A stretch of DNA of 64,000 nt from CAUZJF01 sp965248605. Its GTDB lineage: Bacteria > Chloroflexota > Dehalococcoidia > Lucifugimonadales > CAUZJF01. Shown here in pieces: positions 18,364 through 26,950 of the stretch. The notes under the pieces are model-generated. The model was not told the DNA's origin and made no database searches. It saw only the letters and a program-made list of their open reading frames with translations. The stretch covers positions 1,736,001 to 1,800,000 of the forward strand of contig CBDFJV010000007.1 of assembly GCA_965248605.1 (NCBI GenBank), written 5' to 3'. Both the position numbers and the translations under genes were made by a program. The number at the start of each line of letters is the position of its first letter. The stretch's first letter is position 1.

Positions 18364-18942
18364 TTACAGTCGTTTTTGCCTACCATCGCGCCACTGACGG
18401 CTGGCCGTTTTCCTGCGGCTAGCCCTTTCAGACTCGGTGAGCGGCGTCAACGGCACGTTGACCTTGATTGCTCGCTGCCTCTCTGGGTTGCGACCTCGAA
18501 CAATGTCCACCGTCGCGACGAGAGTCCACTTGAACGACCAGGACTGGTGAGAGTCACGCACTAGCGCAGCGGCCTCGATGGCGTGTCGAGGCGGCACGGT
18601 CTCGATTCTCAACCTGGCGGTATGGCCGCTCGGCACGCCGGAGCGGAGTCGCGTCCCAGCGAGGAACACGACGCTACTGTGGACGTACGTTTCCTTTCGC
18701 TCCTCTGACCTCCGGCGGGTTATGTGATTCCTCCTATTGAGACTTGCCCTCCCACTAACAGAGAGGTCGACGGACTCCACGTTCAAGAATCGCTCCTCGA
18801 GCATTAGGTCAACCCGGGCCTCGCGCACGTCGCCGTCGCCGTTTGGCACCAGGCGCACCTCGACGTTCACGGTGTCCCCGAGCCCATAGCTGCGGTCTTC
18901 GAAGTCGAAGCTCAATTCGAGCGGTTTGAGCTTGTAGACCAT
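18364..18942 (-). CDS. Arrestin-like beta-sandwich protein, paralogue 4
   Basis: A 192-residue paralogue, the first of the array in transcription order. It shows VYKLKPLELSFDFEDRSYGLGD, VREARVDLMLEERFL, KETYVHSSVVFLAGTRL and SFKWTLVATVDIVRGRNPERQR. The ends of the four proteins are more conserved than their middles, as expected if the middle loops carry specificity. Confidence 0.65.
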   Translation of the reverse strand: MVYKLKPLELSFDFEDRSYGLGDTVNVEVRLVPNGDGDVREARVDLMLEERFLNVESVDLSVSGRASLNRRNHITRRRSEERKETYVHSSVVFLAGTRLRSGVPSGHTARLRIETVPPRHAIEAAALVRDSHQSWSFKWTLVATVDIVRGRNPERQRAIKVNVPLTPLTESERASRRKTASRQWRDGRQKRL

Positions 18943-19010
18943 CGATGCTTACTCCTGGAGACTCAAACGTGAGGGCGGGTGGGGTCCCCGCATTTGGCCG
19001 TTGGGACGAT

Positions 19011-20189
19011 CTACCTTCCGTCGGCCTCAAATGCTAGTTCAGCGACGATATTCGTAATCCCCCAAAGGTGCCCGATCTCATAGGCCGGGGGGGAGTTGCT
19101 CAGCATAACGACAAAGGTTTCCTCGGCGGGATACCACCGTACGTGGGCCGAGGTACCCGGACCGAAGCCGGTTATTACGCCGTGTCGCCGTCGACCGTCT
19201 GCCGACGTATTCGGGCCGCCAATCCACCAGCCGTACCCAATAGACCCTACTGGCTCCACTTCGTCGTAAGGGGTGAACATAGCGGCGACCGAGTCTTCGT
19301 TGATTACCTTGCCGAGCCTCAGTCCTTGCGCCCACAGATACAGGTCCTCGACGGACGTGCACAGCAGTCCGGTACCGTGTGGTCCCGTAGTCAGAGGCAG
19401 CCACTCCCAGTTGTTCGCAGGAGTCTCAGATTTCGGGGTTTCGTACCCGATTGCGCGACGGTTCGAACGGACATCGCTGTCGCAAAAGCGAGTGTCGGCC
19501 ATTCCGAGCGGCTTGAAGAAATGGTCCGCGAGGTAGTCCTCGAGGGCTTGCCCGGAAGTCTCCTCTATCAGAAGTCTGAGAAGCAGGTAGTTCCAAGCAC
19601 TGGCGCCATATCTATCGCCTGGGGTGAACTCCATGGGCTCATCTTTGAAAAGATTGATCAGCTCTCCGATCGGCTTCGGAAAGGCCTCTTCCGCTTGCTG
19701 AATGATCTCATCGTTGTCGAATGCATCACTGAGTGACACGGCATCCAGGTCGGAGACCCCCGAAGTGTTGGTCAGGAGATGGTGGATGGTTATCCGGGGG
19801 TCGATCGCGTGATCGGGCAGGTAGGTCTCGACGGGCTCATTGACGTCCAGCAGCCCCTTCTCCTGTAGCTGCAGCACGGCCGCGGCGGTAAACGGTTGGG
19901 CGACTGCCCCAAAGCCGCCGACAGCGAAGACCGTCCGAGGGGTGTTGGCAATGCCATTCTTCCGGTCCGCCATCCCATAGGCTTTACTGAACAGCACATC
20001 TTCACCGCGAGAGAGAAGAACAGCACCGGCAGAAACACCGCCCCTGTTAACCATGTCGTCTATCAGCGCCTCAGTGCCCTCGTCCGGAAGCGTAATCGGA
20101 GTTGGTACTGTGGCTCGTGGCGAGTCGCCGCAGGCAGCCAGCAGGGGTACGGCCGTCGCGAACGCGGCGAGGATGATCGCCTTAGGCAA
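19011..20189 (-). CDS. Serine-hydrolase-fold lipoprotein lacking catalytic residues
   Basis: A 392-residue protein with a lipobox (LLAAC, Cys20) and the fold of class C beta-lactamase/esterase proteins (AYGMADRKNGIANTPRTVFAV, FTAAAVLQLQEKGLLDVNEPV, ITIHHLLTNTSGVSDLD). In the family the catalytic SxxK precedes FTAAA; here the aligned positions are Ala95 and Gln98 (GAVAQPFTA). The second motif YSN aligns with ASA (about 196-198), and the HxG motif reads HGV. All three catalytic motifs are therefore lost although the fold is well kept and the frame intact. It probably works as a binding or scaffold lipoprotein rather than an enzyme. Confidence 0.75.
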   Translation of the reverse strand: MPKAIILAAFATAVPLLAACGDSPRATVPTPITLPDEGTEALIDDMVNRGGVSAGAVLLSRGEDVLFSKAYGMADRKNGIANTPRTVFAVGGFGAVAQPFTAAAVLQLQEKGLLDVNEPVETYLPDHAIDPRITIHHLLTNTSGVSDLDAVSLSDAFDNDEIIQQAEEAFPKPIGELINLFKDEPMEFTPGDRYGASAWNYLLLRLLIEETSGQALEDYLADHFFKPLGMADTRFCDSDVRSNRRAIGYETPKSETPANNWEWLPLTTGPHGTGLLCTSVEDLYLWAQGLRLGKVINEDSVAAMFTPYDEVEPVGSIGYGWWIGGPNTSADGRRRHGVITGFGPGTSAHVRWYPAEETFVVMLSNSPPAYEIGHLWGITNIVAELAFEADGR

Positions 20190-20400
20190 GAGAAACTCCC
20201 TTGCTTCCCTCAGGCTCAGAACCGGTGAGAGAATTGCAGCGTTACGCGTAAGGCTACGTGTAACTCACGGCGGTGTCAAGTTGATCGAGAGTCTTCGAGC
20301 TGTGAGGCCCGCTCATCTACCGTTGGTTGGAGTATCGCATATATGCTATGCTGGTCACGGGATGTGGTCTGTCTTCCTATACAAGTCTCCGGCTGGCTGA

Positions 20401-20560
20401 GCTTTGCACTTAAAGTGCCCGATGTCGTCAATTGTCTTTCGACATGCGCGGGACGAACGGTGAGATTTCAAGAACGTTCGTGGTGAGCCCACTCGAACCA
20501 CTCGGGGGGTCCGGCTCTGTCCCCCCTTTGAAAAAGGGGGGTTAGGGGGGATTTTGCCCC
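20401..20560. repeat. Dispersed repeat R1 plus hairpin R2
   Basis: R1 begins at the palindrome GCACTTAAAGTGC and runs through ATTGTCTTTCGACATGCGCG and AACCACTCGGGGGGTCCGG into R2, a hairpin of a C run, TTTGAAA and a G run followed by GTTAGGGGGGATTT. Other R1 copies start at 22270, 26257, 36403 and 39193. Non-coding. It fills most of the gap 20190-20685; nothing else was seen there. Confidence 0.8.
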
Positions 20561-20685
20561 TTTCGGCTCGCTGGGTCGATCTCGATTGGTCTTGCTTTAC
20601 GGATTCGCCAAGAAGTCAAGAACTATACCTAAGCAAGCGATCGAAACGGCAGAGCACCGGATGAATGATGCATTGGGAGAACGCC

Positions 20686-20961
20686 ATGGGCAGTGACTGG
20701 AAGAGGGTCAAGAGCGAACTGATGAAAGACCCTGAGTTCGCAGAGGAGTACGAGGGGTTGGCTCCTGAGTACGAGCTAGCCCGCAGCATCATACGACTCC
20801 GGTTACGACGGGGGCTGACCCAGAAGCAGTTGGCCGATCGCTTGAAGACAACTCAATCTGTCGTTTCGAGACTCGAGAGCGGGAGGGCCAAGCCCTCGTT
20901 GCCAACGCTAAAGCGCCTGGCGAAAGCGTTGGATTCTCGGCTCGTCGCTCGGCTCGAATAG
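20686..20961 (+). CDS. Orphan HigA-like XRE-family antitoxin/regulator
   Basis: The preferred start is ATG 20686, preceded by a GGGAG ribosome site; a frame extension to 20665 lacks one. The 91-residue protein has the HigA-type N-terminus (DWKRVKSELMKDPEFAEEYEG) and a Cro/CI helix-turn-helix (LTQKQLADRLKTTQSVVSRLESG). Such proteins are usually the second gene after a HigB/RelE toxin. The upstream DNA here is repeat R1, with no toxin frame, so this is an orphan or a stand-alone regulator. Confidence 0.78.
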   Translation: MGSDWKRVKSELMKDPEFAEEYEGLAPEYELARSIIRLRLRRGLTQKQLADRLKTTQSVVSRLESGRAKPSLPTLKRLAKALDSRLVARLE

Positions 20962-21007
20962 CACGAGACAGGGGTCGGGTATACAGCCCCGGATCGGCAC
21001 CCTCGGT

Positions 21008-22060
21008 CTAGAACTCGATGATCGCTCGGCCGAAAATCTTGCCGGCTGCCAGGTCGTCGTAGGCGTCGTTGATCTGGTCGAGCTTGTAGCGCCGGGTGAC
21101 GAGCTTGTCGAGCGGGAATTTTCCTTCCTCGTGCCAACGTAAGAAGAGAGGAAAGTCTCGCTCAGGATACGTCGCGCCGAGGCTGCCCCGGAACCTGCGC
21201 TGATGGAAGGTGAATAGCCGCGGGTCGAGGGTCATCTCCTCGCCGGGGATACCGACAAGGACGGCCATGCCGCCGTGGTTGTCGGCGCCGGGGCCGCCGC
21301 CACGTGTCACCGGCAGGATCTGCTCGTTGGTAGCCCGCACGCCTATCGTGTCGAAGGCGTAGTCGACGCCGCCGTCGGTCATCTCGATAATCTGGGCGAC
21401 CGGGTCGGTGTTCGATGCGTTGATGGTGTGAGTGGCGCCGAACTCCCGGGCAAAGTCGAGCTTGTCGTCTTGCAGATCGACCGCGATGATCGGCGACGCT
21501 TCCAGGAGCGAGGCCGTCTGGACGGCGGACAGCCCTACGCCACCAACCCCGAAGACCGCGACCGAGTCTCCAGGCCGGACCTTGGCCGTGTTCATGACGG
21601 CGCCCGCTCCCGTGAGCACCGCGCAGCCCACGATGGACGTGACGTCGGTGGGAGCCTCCTTGGACATCGGGATGACGAGCTCACCTGAGACGAGCACGTC
21701 TTTGGCCCACGTGTAGACAAGAGCGTCGTTGATCGGCTCGCCTTGGTACGTCGTCCCAGGTGGAGCAAAAGGGCGCCGGCCCTTGTACGGGACCCGCGAG
21801 ACCCAGTTCACGATGGCGTGGTCGCCCTCCTTGACGTGATCCACGTCGCGGCCGAGGTGGGTGACGACGCCTGTGGCCTCGTGACCCAATACGAGAGGGC
21901 GGGGCAGGTCAGGGCTGTGCATCTGGTGGAGCTGCGAGTGGCAGACCCCCGTGGCGAAGAGCCTAACGATGACCTGGTCCGGCCTCGGGTCGGGAGTGTC
22001 GAGCTCGTCGATGATGAGGGGTCCGTTGGCGGCGGTCTGGACTGCTCCTGTGGTTTTCAT
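21008..22060 (-). CDS. Zinc-binding alcohol dehydrogenase, MDR family
   Basis: A 350-residue medium-chain dehydrogenase. Catalytic-zinc ligands are Cys40 (ATGVCHSQLH), His60-Glu61 (LGHEATG) and Cys146 (SIVGCAVLTGAGA). The Rossmann nucleotide motif is VAVFGVGGVGLSAVQ, followed by the Asp of IIAVDLQDDKLDFA that selects NAD. The layout is closest to class III/aryl-alcohol dehydrogenases, but the structural-zinc lobe (four Cys around residue 85-110) has no Cys at all (NWVSRVPYKGRRPF). It oxidises an alcohol or reduces an aldehyde; the substrate cannot be told. It stands alone between repeats. Confidence 0.85.
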   Translation of the reverse strand: MKTTGAVQTAANGPLIIDELDTPDPRPDQVIVRLFATGVCHSQLHQMHSPDLPRPLVLGHEATGVVTHLGRDVDHVKEGDHAIVNWVSRVPYKGRRPFAPPGTTYQGEPINDALVYTWAKDVLVSGELVIPMSKEAPTDVTSIVGCAVLTGAGAVMNTAKVRPGDSVAVFGVGGVGLSAVQTASLLEASPIIAVDLQDDKLDFAREFGATHTINASNTDPVAQIIEMTDGGVDYAFDTIGVRATNEQILPVTRGGGPGADNHGGMAVLVGIPGEEMTLDPRLFTFHQRRFRGSLGATYPERDFPLFLRWHEEGKFPLDKLVTRRYKLDQINDAYDDLAAGKIFGRAIIEF

Positions 22061-22269
22061 GGCGGGTCTCCTTGTGGCGCCTGCCGCGCCTCAGGTGCTG
22101 GGCGGAGACGCCGCGCCGGGGCGTCTCTACGGCTGGCTATTGCTGGCATTAGGTCGGCACAGCATACCACCGTGGCGACGTGCATAGGAAAGGCAAAATT
22201 TGACCAACCAGAATCATCCATGCAGGTTGCCACCAGCGCCCTCAAGGATGGGATGGTCCCGTCCGGCCA

Positions 22270-22840
22270 GCTTTGCACTTAAAGTGCCCCGATGCCGTCA
22301 ATTGTCTTTCGACATGCGCGGGACGAACGGTGAGATTTCAAGAACGTTCGTGGTGAGCCCACTCGAACCACTCGGGGGGTCCGGCTCTGTCCCTCCTTTG
22401 AAACTCGACGGTGTCCCCCCCTTTGAAAAAGGGGGGTTAGGGGGGATTTGACCCACGGTAATTAGATACAACCGCAAGCTGAAAGTGAGCGACCATACAT
22501 CCGCAGGGCGAACGAAACGTATGAAAGCAACTCGCTTTGCTGCACACGTAGGGGCAGTGCCTCCGAGCCTGCCCTGGCGCTCCCGCAAGGCCCTCAAAAA
22601 CCAAGCAGTTACTTGAGAGCAAATTATGTCCGCAGGGCGGACCGAATCTGAGCGAGTAACTATTTGACCAGTCACTCGATAGCTCCCCCCCTTTGAAACT
22701 CGACGGTGTCCCCCCCTTTGAAAAAGGGGGGTTAGGGGGATTTCGCCCCTCTCACACGACTCGTCGGAAGCCCGAAAAAGAGCAGTTACTCGATAGTCCG
22801 TCGAACCAGGGCTCCGGAAGTCGACTTTTGGTGCAAAGCC
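22270..22840. repeat. Composite repeat block R1-R2-R3-R2
   Basis: R1 (22270 to about 22400) is followed by R2 hairpins (22415-22450 and 22714-22743) and R3, a module from GACCCACGGTAATTAGATAC through CTGCCCTGGCGCTCCCGC and GTCCGCAGGGCGGACCG to CTCCGGAAGTCGACTTTTGG. The same order occurs at 36403-36968 and, shortened, at 26257-26628. No coding sense. The rest of the gap to the IS at 23036 holds only a CTGTCCTGAGTTCGCCGAAGG fragment and no gene. Confidence 0.8.
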
Positions 22841-23035
22841 CGTCCGACCTCTTCTCCCGCCTCTGGGAGAAGATTGAGCCTGTCCTGAGTTCGCCGAAGG
22901 GATGAGGGCTCTTTCGTAGTGCCGGAGGAGCAATATCATAGCAATGAACACCCGTCCGGCAGGCCAACAGTTCGCACGCTAATTCGACGTAAGAACGTTG
23001 ACGGATTCAGCGCAGGCCCGTCAGCGACAGTCTTA

Positions 23036-24754
23036 TCCCTAATCCACCGAAGGACGGCGTGTAGGAGGCCTGCTGAAGAAACAAAAGGGTGCGCCTCTGA
23101 ATCTGGGATAATGGTTTTGAAACAGAAAACCGGTCCCAGAAAAGGAGCACCCGATAGATGCTACCACGTAACCACCCCGACCGCATCCAAATCGCCTTCG
23201 ACGACCACCGCCTGGTGGCCAATGCCGGGCTGATCCTTCCCGCCACCCTCGCCCTGCGCCTTGGCCTGCCCCAACTCCTCCGGAAGCACCTCGACCTCGG
23301 CGGCGCGCCGGGCCGGGCGAACACCGGCGACAAGATGATGACCCTGGTGGCCTCCGCCCTAGCCGGCGGAGATTGCATCGACGACGCCGATGTGCTGCGC
23401 GCCGGCGGGACCGCCCGCGTGCTCGGTTTCACGGCTAAGGCTCCCTCCACCCTGGGCACCTTCCTGCGCAGCTTCAGGTGGGGCCATGTCCGCCAACTGG
23501 ACCGGGTGAGCCGCGAGTTGCTGGCCCGGGTCTGGAAGGCCGGTGCCGGACCCGGCGACGCACCATTCACCATCGACCTTGATTCGACGATCTGCGAGAC
23601 CTACGGACTGGCCAAGGAGGGCGCCCGCCACCACGGCTACACCGGTGCGCGGGGCTATCACCCGCTGCTGGCCGTCGCCGCCGGCACCGGCGACGTGCTG
23701 ATGGCCCGCCTGCGCGAGGGCCGGGCTAACACCGCCCGCGGCGCTGCCCACTTCCTGCGTGAAACGGTGGGGCGGGTGCGCTACTGCGGAGCCAGGGGCC
23801 AACTCACGGTGCGGGCCGACAGCGGCTTCTATACCCACGCCGTGGTCGCCGTCTGCCGCCGGATGGATGTCCGCTTCTCCATCGCCATCCGCCAGCGCGC
23901 CCGCCTGCGGAATCTCATCGAGGCGATACCCGAAGATGGCTGGACGCCGATTCCTTACTGGCTGGACGGCGCCGCCGATGTGGCCGAGACCACCTACACC
24001 CCGTTCCAGGCCGAGGCGGACGCCGCGCCGGTACGGCTCATCGTCCGGCGGGTGAAGCCGGCGCCCTGTTCTCAACTGGCTCTCTTCGCCACCTACAGCT
24101 ATCACGGCTTCATCACCGACCGGGACGGGGAGACGCTGGAACTGGAGGCCGATCATCGCCGTCACGCCGAGATCGAGAATGCGATACGCGACCTCAAGTA
24201 CGGCGTGGGGCTGAACCATCTCCCCTCGGGCCGTTTCGCCGCCAACGGCGCCTGGCTGGCGGTACAGGTGATGGCGCACAACCTGGCCCGCTGGACAGCC
24301 CGCATCGGCCTGGGTCAGCAGATCGTGACCACCAAGACCCTCAGACGACGGGTCTTTGCCTTGGCCGGACGGATCACCCGCTCGGCACGCCGATTGACCC
24401 TGCAGCTTCCCCGGCGCTGGCCCTGGGAGGAGCAGTTCAGCCGCGCCCTGGCCCGACTGCGAGCCATTCCACTCCCAGCCTGACGGAGCCCGTCCGCCAC
24501 TGACCCACCAGCCAACCCAACGTCCCCGCAAACTCGCGCCAGCCCAGTCCGCGAGCGCCTCTTGCCGTGTCCTATCCCGCCATCTGGCTCGCCACAGCCA
24601 CTGTAGGCCGCCATCGGTGCCCCCAAAAGCGCCTGCAGACCGCCCGCCAACCTCCCGTCTACCCAAATTCGAGCCCGGATCATCACGCCTGTAACTCCCT
24701 CACCCCCTTCCGCTGTCCTCACGTCGTCCATCCCTGTCCGTCGGTGGATTCGGG
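23036..24754 (+). mobile_element. IS1380-family insertion sequence, copy 2
   Basis: A 1719-base copy of the element at 11528, same orientation, apparently identical apart from the first base at the left tip. It is flanked by CTTA at 23032-23035 and 24755-24758. It lies just upstream of the DUF3179 gene and downstream of the composite repeat block. The two copies bracket about 13 kb in direct orientation. Confidence 0.88.
23158..24483 (+). CDS. IS1380-family DDE transposase, copy 2
   Basis: The same 441-residue transposase as at 11650, with the same catalytic acids in FTIDLDSTICE, LTVRADSGFY and HAEIENAIRDLKYG. Intact. Translation signals are the same because the whole element is duplicated. 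Confidence 0.93.
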   Translation: MLPRNHPDRIQIAFDDHRLVANAGLILPATLALRLGLPQLLRKHLDLGGAPGRANTGDKMMTLVASALAGGDCIDDADVLRAGGTARVLGFTAKAPSTLGTFLRSFRWGHVRQLDRVSRELLARVWKAGAGPGDAPFTIDLDSTICETYGLAKEGARHHGYTGARGYHPLLAVAAGTGDVLMARLREGRANTARGAAHFLRETVGRVRYCGARGQLTVRADSGFYTHAVVAVCRRMDVRFSIAIRQRARLRNLIEAIPEDGWTPIPYWLDGAADVAETTYTPFQAEADAAPVRLIVRRVKPAPCSQLALFATYSYHGFITDRDGETLELEADHRRHAEIENAIRDLKYGVGLNHLPSGRFAANGAWLAVQVMAHNLARWTARIGLGQQIVTTKTLRRRVFALAGRITRSARRLTLQLPRRWPWEEQFSRALARLRAIPLPA

Positions 24755-24849
24755 CTTAGGACGCGGTCTTGCCACGCCCGCATCGAAGTCACCTCAACGG
24801 CATCGTAAGCTCGTACCTGGAGGTCCGTTTGGGCCACCGCGATGTGGGG

Positions 24850-26163
24850 GTGCGTGAGACGAGAGCGAACCGACGGAAAACGTCGCTGGCGATGGTGATC
24901 GCGGCCCTCGCGGGGCTGCTCTTGACCGCCTGCGCCGGCGGCCGGCCAGAAGACCCGGACCCCGGCACGATCCCCGCGCCGGCGGCGACGGTGGACCGGG
25001 AAGGGCCGACGCCCACGCAACCCACGGAGATGGCCACTACGCCCACTCCCCCCGCTCCGATCGGCGACGCGTCTTCGGACAGGCCTGGCGATGAAGGTTC
25101 GAGCGAGGTGGCCACACCCGAATCTACCGCTACGGCCGCCGCCGAGTTCGGTGGAGCCTGCTCAGGGTTCCCCGAGCCCAACCCGCTGACCCGCGCGCGG
25201 CTCCTCGAAGTCGACGACCGGTGCCTCAAGATCTACCAACGTCTCTGCAAGGGGTGCATCCCCGCGATCTTCGAGCCCTCGTTCCTCGGCGCCGATGCGG
25301 CTGGCTACCCGGACTTCGAGCCCGTGCTCGGCCTGTCGATCAACGGCGAACACCGCGCCTATCCCATCCTCTTCCTGAGCGCTCACGAAGTGGTGAACGA
25401 CACGGTGGGCGGCAAGCCGGTCGCCGTCACATGGTGACCGCTCTGCTTTACGGGCATAGTCTATGCCCGAGAGGTGGCAGGCGCCGAGCTGACCTTCGGG
25501 GTCTCCGGCGCGCTGATAATGAACGCGCTGGTCATGTACGACCTCGAGACGGACTCGTTCTGGAGTCAGTTCCTCGGGAAGGCCGTCGACGGCCATTACG
25601 CGGGGACCGACCTGGAGATGGTCCCGTCACAGCTCACGAGTTGGGGGGCGTGGAAGGAGCAGCACCCCGAAACGCTGGCCCTCGACCGGGGATTCACCGG
25701 ACCGAGCAGCGACGCTTACATCTCTTACTACAACAGCCAGGGCGCGGGTATTTTAGGGGAAAGCAACTTTGACGTCAGACTGCCGACCAAGTCGCTGGTC
25801 GTTGGGCTGGACGGCGAGACAAGCCAGATGGCGTATCCCGCTGGGCTCATGCTGGCAACGGAGGTAGTGAACGACACGCTTGAGGACACGCCCCTCGTTG
25901 TTTTCGCAAACAGGGAGTCGAGCGCGATAACTGTGTTCCGCAGGACAGTCGATCGGACGACTTTGACGTTCGAACAGCGTAGCGAGCCGAATCTGGTCAC
26001 CGACATGGAGTCCGGGTCCGTTTGGGACAAGGGCACCGGGCTCGCCGTCGAAGGTGACCTGAAGGGCAAGCAGCTTGAGCCCCACAGGTTCATCCTGTCG
26101 TTCTGGTTCGCCTGGTCGGACTTCTACCCGGACACCAAGGTCTACGGCTCGTTGGACGGCTGA
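24850..26163 (+). CDS. DUF3179 lipoprotein, candidate selenoprotein (in-frame TGA)
   Basis: One frame runs from 24769 to 26163 with a single interruption, TGA at 25435-25437. GTG 24850 is the likeliest start: it gives VRETRANRR, a hydrophobic segment and a lipobox (LLTACAGG), then a Thr/Pro linker. DUF3179 sequence follows: HRAYPILFLSAHEVVND and KPVAVTW-[TGA]-PLCFTGIVYAREV, then LTFGVSGALIMNALVMYDLE and DAYISYYNSQGAG. In this family the motif is CPLC, so TGA falls exactly on the first Cys of a CxxC. A hairpin starts 13 bases after the TGA. Either selenocysteine is inserted, or this is a Cys-to-stop mutation in a gene next to an IS. The undamaged downstream frame favours the first. Function of the family is unknown; a redox role is plausible. 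Confidence 0.75.
25435..25469 (+). promoter_or_regulatory. Candidate bacterial SECIS element after in-frame TGA
   Basis: After TGA (25435-25437) an 8-bp perfect stem CGGGCATA/TATGCCCG (25451-25458 and 25462-25469) closes a GTC loop, so the apex reads A-GUC-U. The E. coli fdhF SECIS, from memory, has the apex GGUCU at a similar distance. A lower helix CUGC/GCAG around it is possible. The loop G is 22 bases past the TGA. This meets the usual bacterial criteria (short stem-loop just after UGA, G at the loop start). It must still be tested for SelB binding. Confidence 0.55.
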
Positions 26164-26256
26164 GCTCGACCTCGCCTATCCCGTCCGGTCCGCGGCCTTC
26201 GGTCGTGTTTCGACTGCGCTCAGGTCCGCGTTGACGCGCGGGGTCCCCCCTGTGGA

Positions 26257-26628
26257 GCTTTGCACTTAAAGTGCCCCGATGCCGTCAATTGTCTTTCGAC
26301 ATGCGCGGGACGAACGGTGAGATTTCAAGAACGTTCGTGGTGAGCCCATTCGAACCACTCGGGGGGTCCGGCTCTGTCCCCCCTTTGAAAAGGGGGGTTG
26401 GGGGGATTTGACCCACGCTAATTAGATACAACCGCAAGCTGAAAGTGAGCAATCATATAAGTCCACGGGGCGGACGAAACGTATGAACGCAACTCGCCTT
26501 GCGGCATGCGTAGGGGCAGTGCCCCCGTGCCTGCCCTGGCGCTCCCGCAAGGCCCTCAAAAACCGAGCAGTTACTCGATAGCCCGTCGAACCACGGCTCC
26601 GGAAGTCGACTTTTGGTGCAAAGCCCCC
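26257..26628. repeat. Composite repeat block R1-R2-R3 (shortened)
   Basis: R1 starts at 26257 with GCACTTAAAGTGC; R2 follows at about 26378-26408; R3 then runs to the CTCCGGAAGTCGACTTTTGG end near 26617. Relative to 22270-22840 the central GTCCGCAGGGCGGACCG section is missing. The block overwrites the 3' end of the minus-strand gene at 26947. Confidence 0.78.
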
Positions 26629-26947
26629 CTAAGGCGATCCGGCCCAGTAGGTCCGAGCGCTCCAGACGCAGGGAGACGTCGCAGAGGTGGGCTGACGGGT
26701 GGAAGCTTACCCACCGGGCGCCGAAGGTCGACGAGGTCGGCTCGCCGTCTGATCGGGCCGTGTCGGCCAGGACCCAGCCGACCTCGTGGCCGTCGGCGCT
26801 GCAGAAGACGAGCAGCAGGTTCTCCATCATGAGCTCTGGACGATACGACTCCCTCTGGGCGATGACCCCGGCTATCTCCCAGGTGGCGACTTTAGGGTCG
26901 AGGCCGGTCATTGCTGCCGCGAGCGAACTGAGCGGCTCAAACATCAT
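26453..26947 (-). pseudogene. Unknown protein, 3' end replaced by repeat R3
   Basis: The frame from ATG 26947 encodes about 106 residues of credible protein (MFEPLSSLAAAMTGLDPKV, SYRPELMMENLLLVFCSADG, FGARWVSFHPSAHLCDVSLR) and then reads into repeat R3 at about 26628 (LCTKSRLPEPWFDGLSS). It begins 3 bases after the stop of the HbpS-like gene and was probably in an operon with it. The family was not recognised, and the missing 3' part makes function unlikely. Confidence 0.45.
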
Positions 26948-26950
26948 GAG

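Noticed and set aside
22298..22951. Minus-strand frame of 217 codons
   Set aside because: It lies wholly in repeats R1-R3; near-identical frames recur at every copy of the block.
11528..24754. Composite transposon formed by the two IS1380 copies
   Set aside because: Each copy has its own CTTA on both sides, which indicates independent insertions.
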